From assembly GCA_951828385.1 (NCBI GenBank), contig OX639973.1, positions 4,145,200-4,209,199 of the forward strand: 64,000 nucleotides of DNA, in the 5' to 3' direction. The notes beneath the pieces are model-generated. The model was not told where the DNA came from. It ran no database searches and saw only the letters and a list, made by a program, of their open reading frames with translations. The position numbers were made by a program, and so were the translations under genes. Below are positions 8,780-17,613 of this stretch, in pieces. This stretch comes from an uncultured Poribacteria bacterium. Lineage in GTDB: Bacteria > Poribacteria > WGA-4E > WGA-3G. Within the stretch, counting starts at the first letter, position 1, and each line of letters opens with the position of its first letter.

Positions 8780-10165
8780 ATGTCACAGAACGATGTTGCG
8801 TTAATGGCGCACCTCATGCGCCGCGCAGGGTTTGGCACAACCCGCACCGAACTGGAAGCCTACGTCGAAAAAGGCTATGAGAACGTAGTTGACGACCTCG
8901 TCCATCCTGAACGCGGTACCCCCATTGATGAAGATATTTTAGAACGCTATTTCGGTAGTGAAGGCGGTTATGTCGGAACTTGGATCTATCGGATGCTGAA
9001 CAGTCGATGTCCGCTCCAAGAGAAGATGGCACTCTTCTGGCATCATGTCTTTGCAACGGGGCTGGGCAAGAATCAGCATATCCTCGCGTCCACAGACCAG
9101 ATTGATATGTTGCGCCGCGTCGGTATGGGGAAAATACGAGACATTCTACTCGAACTCTCCAAAGACCCGGCGATGATCTTCTGGCTCGACAATAACGAAA
9201 ATCGCAAAGGTGAACCCAACGAGAATTATGGGAGAGAACTCCTTGAACTCTTTTCATTAGGTGTCGGGAACTACACAGAAGATGATATTAAGAGCTGCGC
9301 TCGCGCTTTTACGGGCTGGACATTCGGACAACCGATTCCCTTGTATCCACACGGTTATTACGCGCCCCCGTTCCTGTTCGTTGAAGAGGAACATGACGAT
9401 GGGGAAAAAACTTTCTTGGGGCACACCGGGAATCTCAACGGCGATGACATCATCGACATCATTGCTGAGCAACCCGCGTGTGCCAGATTCATCTCCAGGC
9501 ACCTCTACAATTTCTTTGTCGCAGATGAACCACAGGTACCGTCGTGGAATGTAACACCGCCACAGGATCCGGATGCTATTGAAACACTTGCAGACGCATT
9601 CATGGCGTCCGATGGAGATATATCCCATGTGCTTAGTGTCCTCTTCAATGCCGACTTCTTCAAGGAAGCCCGATTCAAGAAAGTAAAAAGCCCGACGGAA
9701 CTCGTCACAGGTATCTTGAAGCTGGTAGGGACGTTCCAAGGTCCGCAACCGGGTATCGGACAATATGCGAGTGCCACCCAATTAATGGGGCAGAAACTGC
9801 TCGATCCGCCTACTGTAGAAGGATGGCACACCGGCAAAGAGTGGATTGACGGCGGATTGCTTACCGCCCGCGTCAACTTCGCCGTTCGCGAAGTTAGCGA
9901 TGCGTCGAAACCGGGCATTCAGGATATGATTACACGATTGAAGGATAACGGAAATCCGCTCTCGCCAGAAGCATTTGTGGAGAGTTGCCTTGAATTTGCG
10001 GGTCCATTGATAGTGGGAGACACGACGCGTCAGTATTTAACCGAATTTGCGGAGGCGAACGGTGAGATTGATTTTGGAAATGATGCTGCTGCAGCGGAGA
10101 ACCAAACCCTGCTCGTCAGTATGCTCCAGTTAATCGTGGCATCAAGGGAGTATCAACTCGGTTAG
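8780..10165 (+). CDS. DUF1800 family protein
   Basis: The start is the ATG at 8780, five bases after GGAGGTGAAC begins. A longer frame from 8741 has no ribosome site. The 461-residue protein matches the DUF1800 pattern: ALMAHLMRRAGFGTT near the start, CPLQEKMALFWHHVFATG, a central NENYGRELLELFSLG and YTEDDIKSCARAFTGW, and PPTVEGWHTGKEWID toward the end. DUF1800 proteins are usually encoded next to DUF1501 proteins, as here (39 bases before the next start). Members often look secreted, but no signal peptide is visible in this copy. The biochemical function of the family is not established. Confidence 0.9.
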   Translation: MSQNDVALMAHLMRRAGFGTTRTELEAYVEKGYENVVDDLVHPERGTPIDEDILERYFGSEGGYVGTWIYRMLNSRCPLQEKMALFWHHVFATGLGKNQHILASTDQIDMLRRVGMGKIRDILLELSKDPAMIFWLDNNENRKGEPNENYGRELLELFSLGVGNYTEDDIKSCARAFTGWTFGQPIPLYPHGYYAPPFLFVEEEHDDGEKTFLGHTGNLNGDDIIDIIAEQPACARFISRHLYNFFVADEPQVPSWNVTPPQDPDAIETLADAFMASDGDISHVLSVLFNADFFKEARFKKVKSPTELVTGILKLVGTFQGPQPGIGQYASATQLMGQKLLDPPTVEGWHTGKEWIDGGLLTARVNFAVREVSDASKPGIQDMITRLKDNGNPLSPEAFVESCLEFAGPLIVGDTTRQYLTEFAEANGEIDFGNDAAAAENQTLLVSMLQLIVASREYQLG

Positions 10166-10203
10166 TTTTTTGTAGCCTTGGACTGAACATAGGAGGCATT
10201 GAC

Positions 10204-11346
10204 ATGCGTACGACGAAGAAAGCTCCAGTCCTCGTCGTTGTCCAGCTGACAGGCGGCAACGACTTTATGAATACCCTTATTCCTTACACGAGCGGGATCT
10301 ATCACGATTCACGACCGGTGGTGGGCATTAAAGCGGAAGATGTGTTCCCGTTAGACGTAGATGATACACTCGGCTGGAACCCGCACGCCGCACCTCTGAA
10401 AGAGATGTTTGATGCCGGTGATGTCGCTGTTGTGCAGGGCATCGGTTACCCAGATTCAAACCGCTCGCATTTCCGGGCGATGGACATCTGGCATACCTGT
10501 GAACCCCTTGAAATCGGCGATGAGGGGTGGGTCGGTAGACTCGTCCGAGAACTCGACCCGCAGAGTCAGAACGTCTTAACGGGTGTCAGTTTCGGACAGG
10601 GGCTCCCGCGCGCGTGTGCCCTTGCGGGTATCCCTGTTACCTCTGTCGGTGATTTGGACAACTACGGTTTGATGACCAGCATCGGTGATGAAGCACAGCG
10701 CACACAAGCACTTGACGTATTCAAGAAGATGTATAGCAGCACGGTCGGCAGCGGAATCGTGATGGACTACCTCAGTCAAACTGGGTTAGATGTCATCAAA
10801 GGCGCGGACGAGCTTAAGAAGGCACCGGAGATGTATACCTCTGAAGTGGCGTACCCACAAAGCTCCATCGCCAAAAGCCTACGGGATGTCGCACGCGTCC
10901 ACCTCGCGGATCTCGGCACGCGCGTTTTTTACACGCAGCACGGTGGATACGACAACCATGCTAACGAGGTACCAGCGCACCCGAAGCTGCTGAAAGATTT
11001 GACAGAAGCGATCCAAGCGTTTTTCACAGATTTACGGGCGCAGAACGCCTCCGAAGAAATTATGATGTACGTTTTCACAGAATTCGGTAGGCGCATCCGG
11101 GATAACGCCAGCGGTACTGACCACGGCACTGGCGGCGGCGCGTTCATCATCGGTGATCGGGTGAAAGGTGGACTCTACTCGGAATACCCGTCTCTTGATC
11201 CGTCCCGATGGGTACATGGCGAGGACCTTGAACACACCATCGACTTCCGCGGCATATACGGAACACTTTTAGAGCAGTGGATGGGCGTTGACCCGACCCA
11301 CATCGTCGGCGGGAATTTTGAACAGATTCATCCCTTTTCAGTGTAG
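10204..11346 (+). CDS. DUF1501 family protein (sulfatase/alkaline-phosphatase-like fold)
   Basis: The 380-residue frame starts at an ATG preceded by AGGAGGCATTGAC. Family features are VVVQLTGGNDFMNTLIPY at the start, the NPHAAPLKEMFDAGDVAVVQGIGYPDSNRSHF stretch, a FYTQHGGYDNHA motif, and a carboxy-terminal VFTEFGRRIRDNASGTDHGTGGGAFIIG with conserved Asp, His and Gly of the alkaline-phosphatase-like superfamily. Many homologues carry an amino-terminal twin-arginine signal, which is absent here, so this copy may stay in the cytoplasm. It is second of three genes in the 8780-12416 operon. No substrate is known. Confidence 0.9.
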   Translation: MRTTKKAPVLVVVQLTGGNDFMNTLIPYTSGIYHDSRPVVGIKAEDVFPLDVDDTLGWNPHAAPLKEMFDAGDVAVVQGIGYPDSNRSHFRAMDIWHTCEPLEIGDEGWVGRLVRELDPQSQNVLTGVSFGQGLPRACALAGIPVTSVGDLDNYGLMTSIGDEAQRTQALDVFKKMYSSTVGSGIVMDYLSQTGLDVIKGADELKKAPEMYTSEVAYPQSSIAKSLRDVARVHLADLGTRVFYTQHGGYDNHANEVPAHPKLLKDLTEAIQAFFTDLRAQNASEEIMMYVFTEFGRRIRDNASGTDHGTGGGAFIIGDRVKGGLYSEYPSLDPSRWVHGEDLEHTIDFRGIYGTLLEQWMGVDPTHIVGGNFEQIHPFSV

Positions 11347-11402
11347 CTTGCAAACTGAAACTTGCTATTCTAATGACGTAGGAGAACGGAAGGAGACATA
11401 TC

Positions 11403-12416
11403 ATGGGTAGACCTTACGGCTTACTGCGTGCCGGGTTTCCATACCTCAAGTGCCTGAGCATGCGGCGCACAACGAATTTTCCAATCGACATCGCAATCGG
11501 AAAAGAGGGACGTATATATATTATGTGCCGGAGCGACGGGACCGCGATGATTCGGAAATATACCGTTGAGGATGAAGACCTCGGCACAATGGGACGTTAT
11601 GGACAAGGTGAAGGGCAATTCACATGGCCCGTAACAATTGTCGCCGATAGCGAAGAGAATATTTATGTGTCTGATGAATACCTGCACCGGATCGTCGCCT
11701 TTAGTAGTGAGGGAGAGCACATCGGTACATGGGGCGAACACGGCACCGACCCCGGACAACTCAACGGACCCGCTGGGATCGCTTTCGATCCGGATGAGAA
11801 TCTCTATGTCGTTGACAGCCTAAGTCATCGGGTACAGAAGTTTACAAAAGATGGTGAATTCCTCCACGGATGGGGTGGTTATGGCGACGGCGACGGTGAA
11901 TTTAACATGCCGTGGGGTGTTGCCGTAGATGAACTTGGTGATGTCTACGTTGTGGATTGGCGAAACGATAGGGTGCAAAAGTTCAATGCCGAGGGAGAAT
12001 TTCTCTTTGCATTCGGTAAATCCGGCAGCGGCAACGGCGAATTCAACCGTCCTGCCGGGATTGATGTTGATTTCCATGGCGATATCTACGTTGCTGACCG
12101 AGGCAACGACCGCATCCAACTCTTCAACGCCGAAGGCAGGTATGTGCAGAAATTCCTCGGCGATGCAACCTTATCAAAAGTGTCGCAGGCTTACATGATG
12201 ACGAACGCGAGTCCGAATCGGATGCGAGACATGGCGGACTTGGAGCCGCAAAAGTACCTGCGTCAACCGAAATCCGTTGCAGTCAGCGATGATGGGCTGA
12301 TGTTCGTGCCGGACTTTGGCTCCTACCGGGTACAGGTTTACCAGAATATGGCAGTGCCGTTGACAGAGCAGGAATTTAGCCCACCTCGCAGGTCGGTTAC
12401 ATTGCATCAGGAATAG
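11403..12416 (+). CDS. NHL-repeat beta-propeller protein
   Basis: The 337-residue product starts at an ATG preceded by GGAAGGAGA. At least five NHL repeats of about 47 residues can be read, each with a G-x-F-N/T-x-P-x-G-I-A-V core followed by IYVADxxNxRIQ-like ends (for example NIYVSDEYLHRIVAF, NLYVVDSLSHRVQKF, DVYVVDWRNDRVQKF, DIYVADRGNDRIQLF). Together these would close a six-bladed propeller. No signal peptide is seen. NHL propellers serve as binding scaffolds for protein, RNA or small ligands, and no catalytic motif is evident. It is the last gene of the DUF1800-DUF1501 operon. Confidence 0.85.
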   Translation: MGRPYGLLRAGFPYLKCLSMRRTTNFPIDIAIGKEGRIYIMCRSDGTAMIRKYTVEDEDLGTMGRYGQGEGQFTWPVTIVADSEENIYVSDEYLHRIVAFSSEGEHIGTWGEHGTDPGQLNGPAGIAFDPDENLYVVDSLSHRVQKFTKDGEFLHGWGGYGDGDGEFNMPWGVAVDELGDVYVVDWRNDRVQKFNAEGEFLFAFGKSGSGNGEFNRPAGIDVDFHGDIYVADRGNDRIQLFNAEGRYVQKFLGDATLSKVSQAYMMTNASPNRMRDMADLEPQKYLRQPKSVAVSDDGLMFVPDFGSYRVQVYQNMAVPLTEQEFSPPRRSVTLHQE

Positions 12417-12458
12417 CCTTTAGGCGAGAGTTGTCGGTTTCCGCCAATCATCAAGGGG

Positions 12459-12480
12459 CGCGACCGGGAGGTCACTCCTA
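12459..12480. repeat. Short palindromic repeat (GACC-GGGA-GGTC type)
   Basis: The sequence GCGACCGGGAGGTCACTCC folds as GACC/GGTC around a GGGA loop and ends in CTCCTAC. The same design is at 51388-51403 (GCGATC-GGGA-GATCGC followed by CTCCTAC). It is one of several dispersed palindromes in this genome. It lies just after the NHL gene but has no T run, so a terminator role is unlikely. Confidence 0.5.
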
Positions 12481-12526
12481 CAGAAAGAAGAGCGAGAATA
12501 ATAATATTAAATATTGAAAAATTCGC

Positions 12527-12555
12527 TTGACTTTTTTTCGTGTATGTGGTAAACT
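12527..12555 (+). promoter_or_regulatory. Promoter of the structured RNA
   Basis: TTGACT at 12527-12532 and TAAACT at 12550-12555 are separated by exactly 17 bases. No coding frame of useful size follows on the plus strand before the terminator at 12853-12877. Transcription should begin near 12562. Confidence 0.6.
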
Positions 12556-12561
12556 AATTAT

Positions 12562-12877
12562 GAAGCTTCTAATGAGACTTGGTGAACGCGGTTGAAAAGG
12601 GTTTCCCGTGTTCGCGGAGGATCCGTCGTCTCATGACTTAGGTAAAACCCTGAATTTATGAGGTTCACAAAATGAAAATGAAACAGGATATATACGCCTA
12701 GATGATTTTAGGCACCGCGTCTCCTTACAGGAAGGCGCGATACCTGATTGCCCCTACACCTATTGCTGCAGAGTCATTCAGTTTTCTGAGTGATTATCAG
12801 GGGTAGGTGCGCACTATTATCGGTAAGAATTGAGGAGTCAAACCTCTCCACAAGAACGGATCGTTCTATTGTTTTTT
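12562..12877 (+). ncRNA. Candidate structured non-coding RNA with a pseudoknot
   Basis: About 315 bases lie between a promoter and an intrinsic terminator and hold no credible gene. Several helices are visible. TGAGAC/GTCTCA closes a 5' domain (12573-12633). Inside it GTGAACGCGG pairs with CCGTGTTCGC. The loop of that hairpin (AGGGTTT, 12598-12604) is exactly complementary to AAACCCT at 12645-12651, making a pseudoknot. A second hairpin spans 12710-12745. A third spans 12750-12810, with a ten-pair inner stem at 12772-12781/12786-12795 around TTTT. A ten-codon frame (MKMKQDIYA and stop, starting 12672) has GAGG in front of it and may be chance. Signatures of tmRNA, RNase P RNA, 6S RNA and SRP RNA were looked for and not found. 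Confidence 0.55.
12853..12877 (+). terminator. Rho-independent terminator of the structured RNA
   Basis: AGAACG, a GAT loop and CGTTCT make a perfect six-pair hairpin (12853-12867), followed by ATTG and six T. It overlaps the stop codon of the convergent FRG-TPR gene, so the two transcripts end on each other. Confidence 0.65.
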
Positions 12878-14398
12878 CGTCAACATTTCGGCGATGTCGT
12901 CCCGCAAAGCTTCCCCGTTTATCTTCTCGAATTCTTCAACACTTTCGTAGTCGTTACGGAATGACCTGACGATATTCATACCCATTTCCTTTGCGGTTTC
13001 CAGGTCCTGTAATGCGTTGTCTTCGTCGAACTTGTGTAAGTAAGCCTCACCGCGATTGTTATAGGCTAGGGCAGTAAATTCATTCTCCTTTCCAATCACA
13101 ATATCGTAGTAACTGATGGCTTGGTCGAAACACTCATCAGCCTTATCCGAATCGCCGCGTCGCCTCGCCAAAACCCCTTTTGATGCGTAAGCATTGCCGC
13201 GATTGTTATCAACTTTGCTAAGTTCATTATCCTCTTGAATCATAGTATCGTAGTCGCTGATGGCTTGGTTATAGTAGCTCTCGGCGTTTTCGTAGTCGCT
13301 GATAGCTTGGTTGAAAAGATCATCAACCTCCGATGCCGTGTTCTCTGCAATTGCCTGTGTCTCGTTCTGTTTCATTATTGCATTCCCTTTTGCTACGCGA
13401 GCAATGCCGAGGCAGTTATACAAATAGGCACGTTCTGTGTTCAAAGTTTCTGGTGTCGACTTTATTGCCCTGTCGAAGTCCTTGATGGCTTTGTCGTAAT
13501 TTTCCGCAGCGTTGTAAGCCAGACCGCGCTCTCTATAATTCTCAGCATTTTCCGTATCTAAATTCATCCCTTCATTTATTTCTATGGCTTCATCAAGGTA
13601 GGCAATAGCCTTTTCTGTATCTCCCTTTTGGCGTGCCTTAATCCCTTTTCGCCTATAAGCTTCCGCAGTGGGTTCAATATAGGATTTATCCCCGGCGTTC
13701 AGCCAAGCATAGCCATAGAAGTCGGCAAACAGTCTCTCGTCGGTGATACCTGATAGGTCTTCCAACGCTTCCAGGATCTCTACCTTCTTGCTCGCTGCGA
13801 TCTCACATTCGCCATCTATTTTAATCGCGGCGCGCCCAAACACGAAAACGGATTGCTGGGCAATAATGCGGTTGTTCTGGTGTTGCGGTTGCCATCGATA
13901 GCGTGGATATCTCCCCATGTCATCGGTTTCGAAAAAGTAATCAATGTTTTTATTCTCGCTCATGTCGTAGTCAACCTCTTTTAAGGGTTTTAGCCCGTCA
14001 CTACGTAGAACGACGACTTTGCCATTTTCCTGTTCTTTTCCAGATTCTTTCTGGCAGGCAAACCAGAGCGCAATCAAGGCACTGTAGGTAAAGTCTATGA
14101 GGCAGGTAGCTGCACCGAAGTGCTGAAGCTCCGCCAATAAATTCAGATCCGAGAGTTTTTTCCCATCTTTTTGATCGTGTCCGATACTGCGGACTTTTTC
14201 CATCAACTCCTCATTGATCTCAAGGAGTTGTTCCGGGCTTATAGGCTTCTCCTCATCCGGTAGGCGGCGCTCAGACGACGTTTCTACTTTCCGGTCTTTT
14301 ATATAAGACGTTTTTTTCACACCTCGAAATAGATATTCACCTTTGTTGAATTCCCGAGCCCAGTCCACGAATCCGGAGAGACTTCTAAGAGTTTTCAC
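12866..14398 (-). CDS. FRG-domain protein with tetratricopeptide repeats
   Basis: The 510-residue protein begins with an FRG domain over about residues 10-210. Its named motif is present (EYLFRGVKK), and so is the family's central LLAELQHFGAATCLIDFTYSALIALWFAC block, which resembles the usual LLxxxQHYGLPTRLLDWT with ALYFA. A later NRIIAQQSVFVFG stretch fits the family's RxxxQxGxF element. From about 230 to 490 come TPR units (AYRRKGIKARQKGDTEKAIAYLDEAIE, NYRERGLAYNAAENYDKAIKDFDRAI and others). FRG domains are frequent in predicted phage-defence and conflict proteins, but their activity is not established. No signal or membrane segment is present. It is transcribed alone and converges on the structured RNA. 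Confidence 0.8.
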   Translation of the reverse strand: MKTLRSLSGFVDWAREFNKGEYLFRGVKKTSYIKDRKVETSSERRLPDEEKPISPEQLLEINEELMEKVRSIGHDQKDGKKLSDLNLLAELQHFGAATCLIDFTYSALIALWFACQKESGKEQENGKVVVLRSDGLKPLKEVDYDMSENKNIDYFFETDDMGRYPRYRWQPQHQNNRIIAQQSVFVFGRAAIKIDGECEIAASKKVEILEALEDLSGITDERLFADFYGYAWLNAGDKSYIEPTAEAYRRKGIKARQKGDTEKAIAYLDEAIEINEGMNLDTENAENYRERGLAYNAAENYDKAIKDFDRAIKSTPETLNTERAYLYNCLGIARVAKGNAIMKQNETQAIAENTASEVDDLFNQAISDYENAESYYNQAISDYDTMIQEDNELSKVDNNRGNAYASKGVLARRRGDSDKADECFDQAISYYDIVIGKENEFTALAYNNRGEAYLHKFDEDNALQDLETAKEMGMNIVRSFRNDYESVEEFEKINGEALRDDIAEMLTKKQ

Positions 14399-14802
14399 TT
14401 TATTTTTACCTTATCCTTTATGAAATATAAGATATATGATACAGACAACCGATCTTTTTGTCAACAGATGTGTCGCCTATGTAGGTGGATTTATAGTAAA
14501 GCCCATAATTATTGAAACACATCAAATCGAAACGATTCCGATCTTATTCCGCCCTGATAACAGGGTGTTTTTGCTGGGGTGTTTCTTCTAGGCGGGTTAT
14601 TTTCTTCCAAGTGTTCACTTATTTTCTGGTGGTATTATCTATGAATTTTAGTTTAGCAATCTTGAGACAACATTTTTTTCTAAGATTTCTCATAATTGCT
14701 CTAAACCTAATAATCATAAGCACATATTCAGAGATTGCTGGTAGGTACTGACATCTCAGTCGTTTTGAGAAATATTAGTACTAATTCCGTTTCTTTTTCG
14801 AG
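14399..14802. other. Intergenic region without a credible gene
   Basis: This gap separates the FRG-TPR gene from the TonB receptor region. It is AT-rich. A 79-codon plus-strand frame (14512-14751) starts with TTG, has no ribosome site and reads as T-rich hydrophobic sequence, so it is not called. No tRNA or clear promoter was found. The terminator-like hairpin at 14803-14836 immediately follows, which leaves open a short unrecognised transcript here. Confidence 0.4.
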
Positions 14803-14836
14803 AGCCAAGCGTGTTTGTGACACGCGCTTGGCTTTT
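14803..14836 (+). terminator. Terminator-like hairpin upstream of the first TonB receptor
   Basis: AGCCAAGCGTGT pairs with ACGCGCTTGGCT over 12 positions (one G-U) around a seven-base loop, followed by four T. The same hairpin family with the same 5' flank (TTAAT/TCCGTTT then CGAG) occurs at 17509-17544. There is no plus-strand gene upstream for it to terminate, and it lies upstream of the receptor promoter at 14987-15015. Confidence 0.5.
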
Positions 14837-14986
14837 CTGCGTCTGAGAAAGAACACGTCTGAGGTACACAAGAAGCCCCTCCAATCCTGTAAATCTTTGA
14901 ATCCCATCAATCATAGTTCAGGCAATGAACACCACACATGACCGAATTAAAATCTGAATTTTCGTATAGTTTGCGCTACAATAGTG

Positions 14987-15015
14987 TTGAAAGTAATCAT
15001 AGGCTTTACTATAAT
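14987..15015 (+). promoter_or_regulatory. Promoter of the first TonB-dependent receptor
   Basis: TTGAAA (14987-14992), a 17-base spacer and a perfect TATAAT (15010-15015) lie 28 bases upstream of the ATG at 15043. The 5' untranslated region would be only about 20 bases and contains GGAGGT. The aligned region before the second receptor is homologous. Confidence 0.7.
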
Positions 15016-15042
15016 ACTCAAAGCGGAGGTCTAAACGACTGC

Positions 15043-17442
15043 ATGAAATTAAAATTCGTCATTGCTCTGTTTACGTTTACCACTATATCTATACCCCTTG
15101 TTGCTCAGACAGGTGATATTCGGGGAACTGTCTATCAGCAAAGTACTGGAAAACCACTCGCGGGTGCTGACGTTCACATTATCAAGACCGACCAGCACCA
15201 GAAAACCGAGGAAAACGGTGGTTTTGGCTTTACAGAACTCCCTGAAGGCACTTATGTTTTTATCATAACACACCCCTCGGAAGCGACATCAACAAAAGTC
15301 TCCATAGACATCAGCAGTGGCGATATGACCGAAGTTAAGATACACCTCGGTGCAGCCTTTAAACTCGAAACAGTCGTAGTGGAAGGGCAACGCCTCCCAC
15401 CGACGGTGAGCCGCACGGAAATCCGTGGTAGTGAACTGCTACGGATTCCCGGTACCACCAACGACGTACTCAAAGGATTAACAACGCTCCCAAGCATCGG
15501 CATTCCAAATGACTACTTCGGCATCCTCTATATTCGCGGCAGTGGTCCCGGAGACACGCTTTACTATTTTGACAGAACGCCGCTCGGTTATCCGTTTCAT
15601 TATGGTGGACTTGCTTCCACCCTTAGTACTCACATCCTTGACAATGTCCGTATCTATGCAGGGGGTTACGGTGCCGAATTCGGATTAGATTCACAAACTG
15701 TGCTTGACATCTACTCCCAATCCGAAACTGATGAGCAGACGTTAACCGGTAAACTCAACCTTAACGTCCTCTATTCTGAGGGAATGCTTGAAGGTAGAAT
15801 TGGAAATAAAGGCTACTTTCATGCCGCAGGCAGACGGAGTTATCTGGACCTCATTGCGGAACCGATTATTGAATCGCGGACAGAACAGAAGTATCAGGTT
15901 CCCTACTTCTCCGATTACCAGTTCAAACTTGCCTACGAACTCGGTGAAAGACATCACCTTACGCTCAATGCCTTCGGCGCGAATGACCACTTTAATATTG
16001 TATCTGTTACAGGCGGAACAACTGATTTTTCTGCCTACTTTAGAAATGGTTTTGAAGCACAAGGCGTTCATTTCCGGTCCGAGTTCACTGAAAACTTGAT
16101 ATCCCATTTCTCTTTTACCCGCGCCTTCACTTTTCTCAATATGGACTTCAGCGGAATTCTCAGCCAATCTTTTTTAATAGAAGACGAAACCGGTACGGAA
16201 TTAGAACCAGAACTTATATCCGAAAAATCCACGTACGACAACATAAGGGCTAATGTTCCTGTCTATACCCTCCGCGAAGATATATCCTACAAACTGACAC
16301 CGAAGTTTCAACTTGAATCCGGATTTCTCTTCACATTCAGCTCGGCAAATAGTTTTGAGGACCGGGGTGTACGCTATAAGGGGTTCATCGATTCAGATGT
16401 GGATTCCATATTGAATGAAGATGTGGAGTTAGTAACTCACAACAATCGGACTTACCAAGTTGTTCGTCCTCAAGCAACTTATGATGAATTCTGGTACGAT
16501 TTTCAACGCTCAGAAGGGTATCTACAGGGACGCTATGATCCGCTTCCGTTTCTTTCATTCGCGCTCGGGATACGACTCGACTATTTCAATCTAACGGAGG
16601 AACTCTCTGTTCAACCGCGTAGCAGCTTGAGCGTAAAGTTGCCGAATAACGCTACACTCCGCTTTGCTTATGGAACTTATGAACAGAGTCCGTTGGCGTA
16701 TCAGGTGCTTGCGGAAAATGGAAACAGAGACTTAAAATCGAGTCTGGCGCGGCACTATATCATGGAGTTTGAACACCGACTCTCATCACAAACAGAGTTG
16801 AAGTTCGCGACCTACTACAAGAGTCTATTGGACCTGGTAACAACAGATGTAGTTGAATTCACTAATGATTTCGACTTACAAACTACAGTTAGTTACCATA
16901 ACCAGGGCACAGGATACATCAGTGGTGCAGAGGCATTCCTACGGCACCGCGTCAACGAAAAGTTTTTCGGTTGGCTCTCTTACGCATGGACACATCGAGA
17001 GCATCGCACCCATCCTGATGCGCCTTATGAGCCCTATATCTTTGATAATACACACATTATCAGCCTTGTTGGTAACTATAACATCCGTCCAACTTTAGAG
17101 ATTGGTGCCAAGTGGCAGTATTCGAGCGGGACAACAGGGGCGCATGTGAGCGAAATTCTGCTCATCCAAGATCCGATGACACGTGGCATGCAACCTATCT
17201 TTCATGATGTTCAGGGCGAGCGGCAGGTGTCTATGGCATCGTTACCGTCTTATCACCGGTTAGATGTGGGTGTGCGTAAAATATGGCATCGTAAAGGGTG
17301 GCAAATAAGCGGATTTCTCGAAATTCTAAATGTATACAACCGCAAAAATATCATCAAGCTTTATAATCCCGCGGGTGACGATGTACAGGAAGCACGGCAA
17401 TTTCCCATTGTCCCTTATATCGGTTTGACTATTGAATTTTGA
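15043..17442 (+). CDS. TonB-dependent outer-membrane receptor
   Basis: The start is the ATG at 15043: it opens a signal peptide (MKLKFVIALFTFTTISIPL, cut after VAQ), and the promoter at 14987-15015 excludes the longer frame from 14938. GGAGGT is 12 bases upstream, a long spacing also seen in the paralogue. The 799-residue protein has a carboxypeptidase-regulatory-like domain (GDIRGTVYQQSTGKPLAGADV), then a plug domain (LETVVVEGQRLPP, PSIGIPNDYFGILYIRGSG, VRIYAGGYGAEFGLDSQTVLDI). A 22-strand-type barrel follows, ending in the outer-membrane signal GLTIEF. Such receptors use TonB and proton-motive force to import large or scarce ligands. The ligand is not evident. No periplasmic binding protein or ABC importer is adjacent. 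Confidence 0.9.
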   Translation: MKLKFVIALFTFTTISIPLVAQTGDIRGTVYQQSTGKPLAGADVHIIKTDQHQKTEENGGFGFTELPEGTYVFIITHPSEATSTKVSIDISSGDMTEVKIHLGAAFKLETVVVEGQRLPPTVSRTEIRGSELLRIPGTTNDVLKGLTTLPSIGIPNDYFGILYIRGSGPGDTLYYFDRTPLGYPFHYGGLASTLSTHILDNVRIYAGGYGAEFGLDSQTVLDIYSQSETDEQTLTGKLNLNVLYSEGMLEGRIGNKGYFHAAGRRSYLDLIAEPIIESRTEQKYQVPYFSDYQFKLAYELGERHHLTLNAFGANDHFNIVSVTGGTTDFSAYFRNGFEAQGVHFRSEFTENLISHFSFTRAFTFLNMDFSGILSQSFLIEDETGTELEPELISEKSTYDNIRANVPVYTLREDISYKLTPKFQLESGFLFTFSSANSFEDRGVRYKGFIDSDVDSILNEDVELVTHNNRTYQVVRPQATYDEFWYDFQRSEGYLQGRYDPLPFLSFALGIRLDYFNLTEELSVQPRSSLSVKLPNNATLRFAYGTYEQSPLAYQVLAENGNRDLKSSLARHYIMEFEHRLSSQTELKFATYYKSLLDLVTTDVVEFTNDFDLQTTVSYHNQGTGYISGAEAFLRHRVNEKFFGWLSYAWTHREHRTHPDAPYEPYIFDNTHIISLVGNYNIRPTLEIGAKWQYSSGTTGAHVSEILLIQDPMTRGMQPIFHDVQGERQVSMASLPSYHRLDVGVRKIWHRKGWQISGFLEILNVYNRKNIIKLYNPAGDDVQEARQFPIVPYIGLTIEF

Positions 17443-17508
17443 TATTTGTTTCCCGATAGGTATCAGTTGCACAAGTAATAATTAATCCCGTTTTCACCTT
17501 TTGACGAG

Positions 17509-17544
17509 AGCCAAACGTATGTATACCATACGCTTGGCTTTTTT
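17509..17544 (+). terminator. Intrinsic terminator between the two receptor genes
   Basis: AGCCAAACGTATG pairs with CATACGCTTGGCT over 13 positions with one A-C mismatch, five-base loop, then a run of six T. It lies 67 bases after the stop of the first receptor and 40 bases before the promoter of the second, so it fits as a terminator that separates two transcription units. Confidence 0.7.
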
Positions 17545-17583
17545 CATGCCGCTGATAAATTAATGCTTAGGTAAACTAAAAAT

Positions 17584-17613
17584 TTGAAGTTTGCGTTAAA
17601 TGGTGATGTTAAT
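17584..17613 (+). promoter_or_regulatory. Probable promoter of the second TonB-dependent receptor
   Basis: TTGAAG (17584-17589), an 18-base spacer and GTTAAT (17608-17613) align with the stronger promoter of the first receptor. The following bases (AATACACCAAACGGAGGTC) are also homologous. The -10 is weaker than in the paralogue. Confidence 0.5.

Noticed and set aside
12562-12877. tmRNA, RNase P RNA, 6S RNA or SRP RNA
   Set aside because: There is no tRNA-like end or Ala-rich tag, no GAGGAAAGTCC/ACAGAA core, no single long rod with a central bubble, and no GGTCAGG/GGAAG SRP loop. The short MKMKQDIYA frame does not end like a tmRNA tag.
14512-14751. A 79-codon hydrophobic plus-strand frame before the hairpin at 14803
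   Set aside because: It starts with TTG, has no ribosome site, and its hydrophobic content follows from the T-rich sequence. No family likeness was seen.
14803-15042. A riboswitch in the TonB receptor leader
   Set aside because: A strong promoter (14987-15015) lies after the hairpin, so the hairpin is not in the main mRNA. No cobalamin or TPP box was seen.
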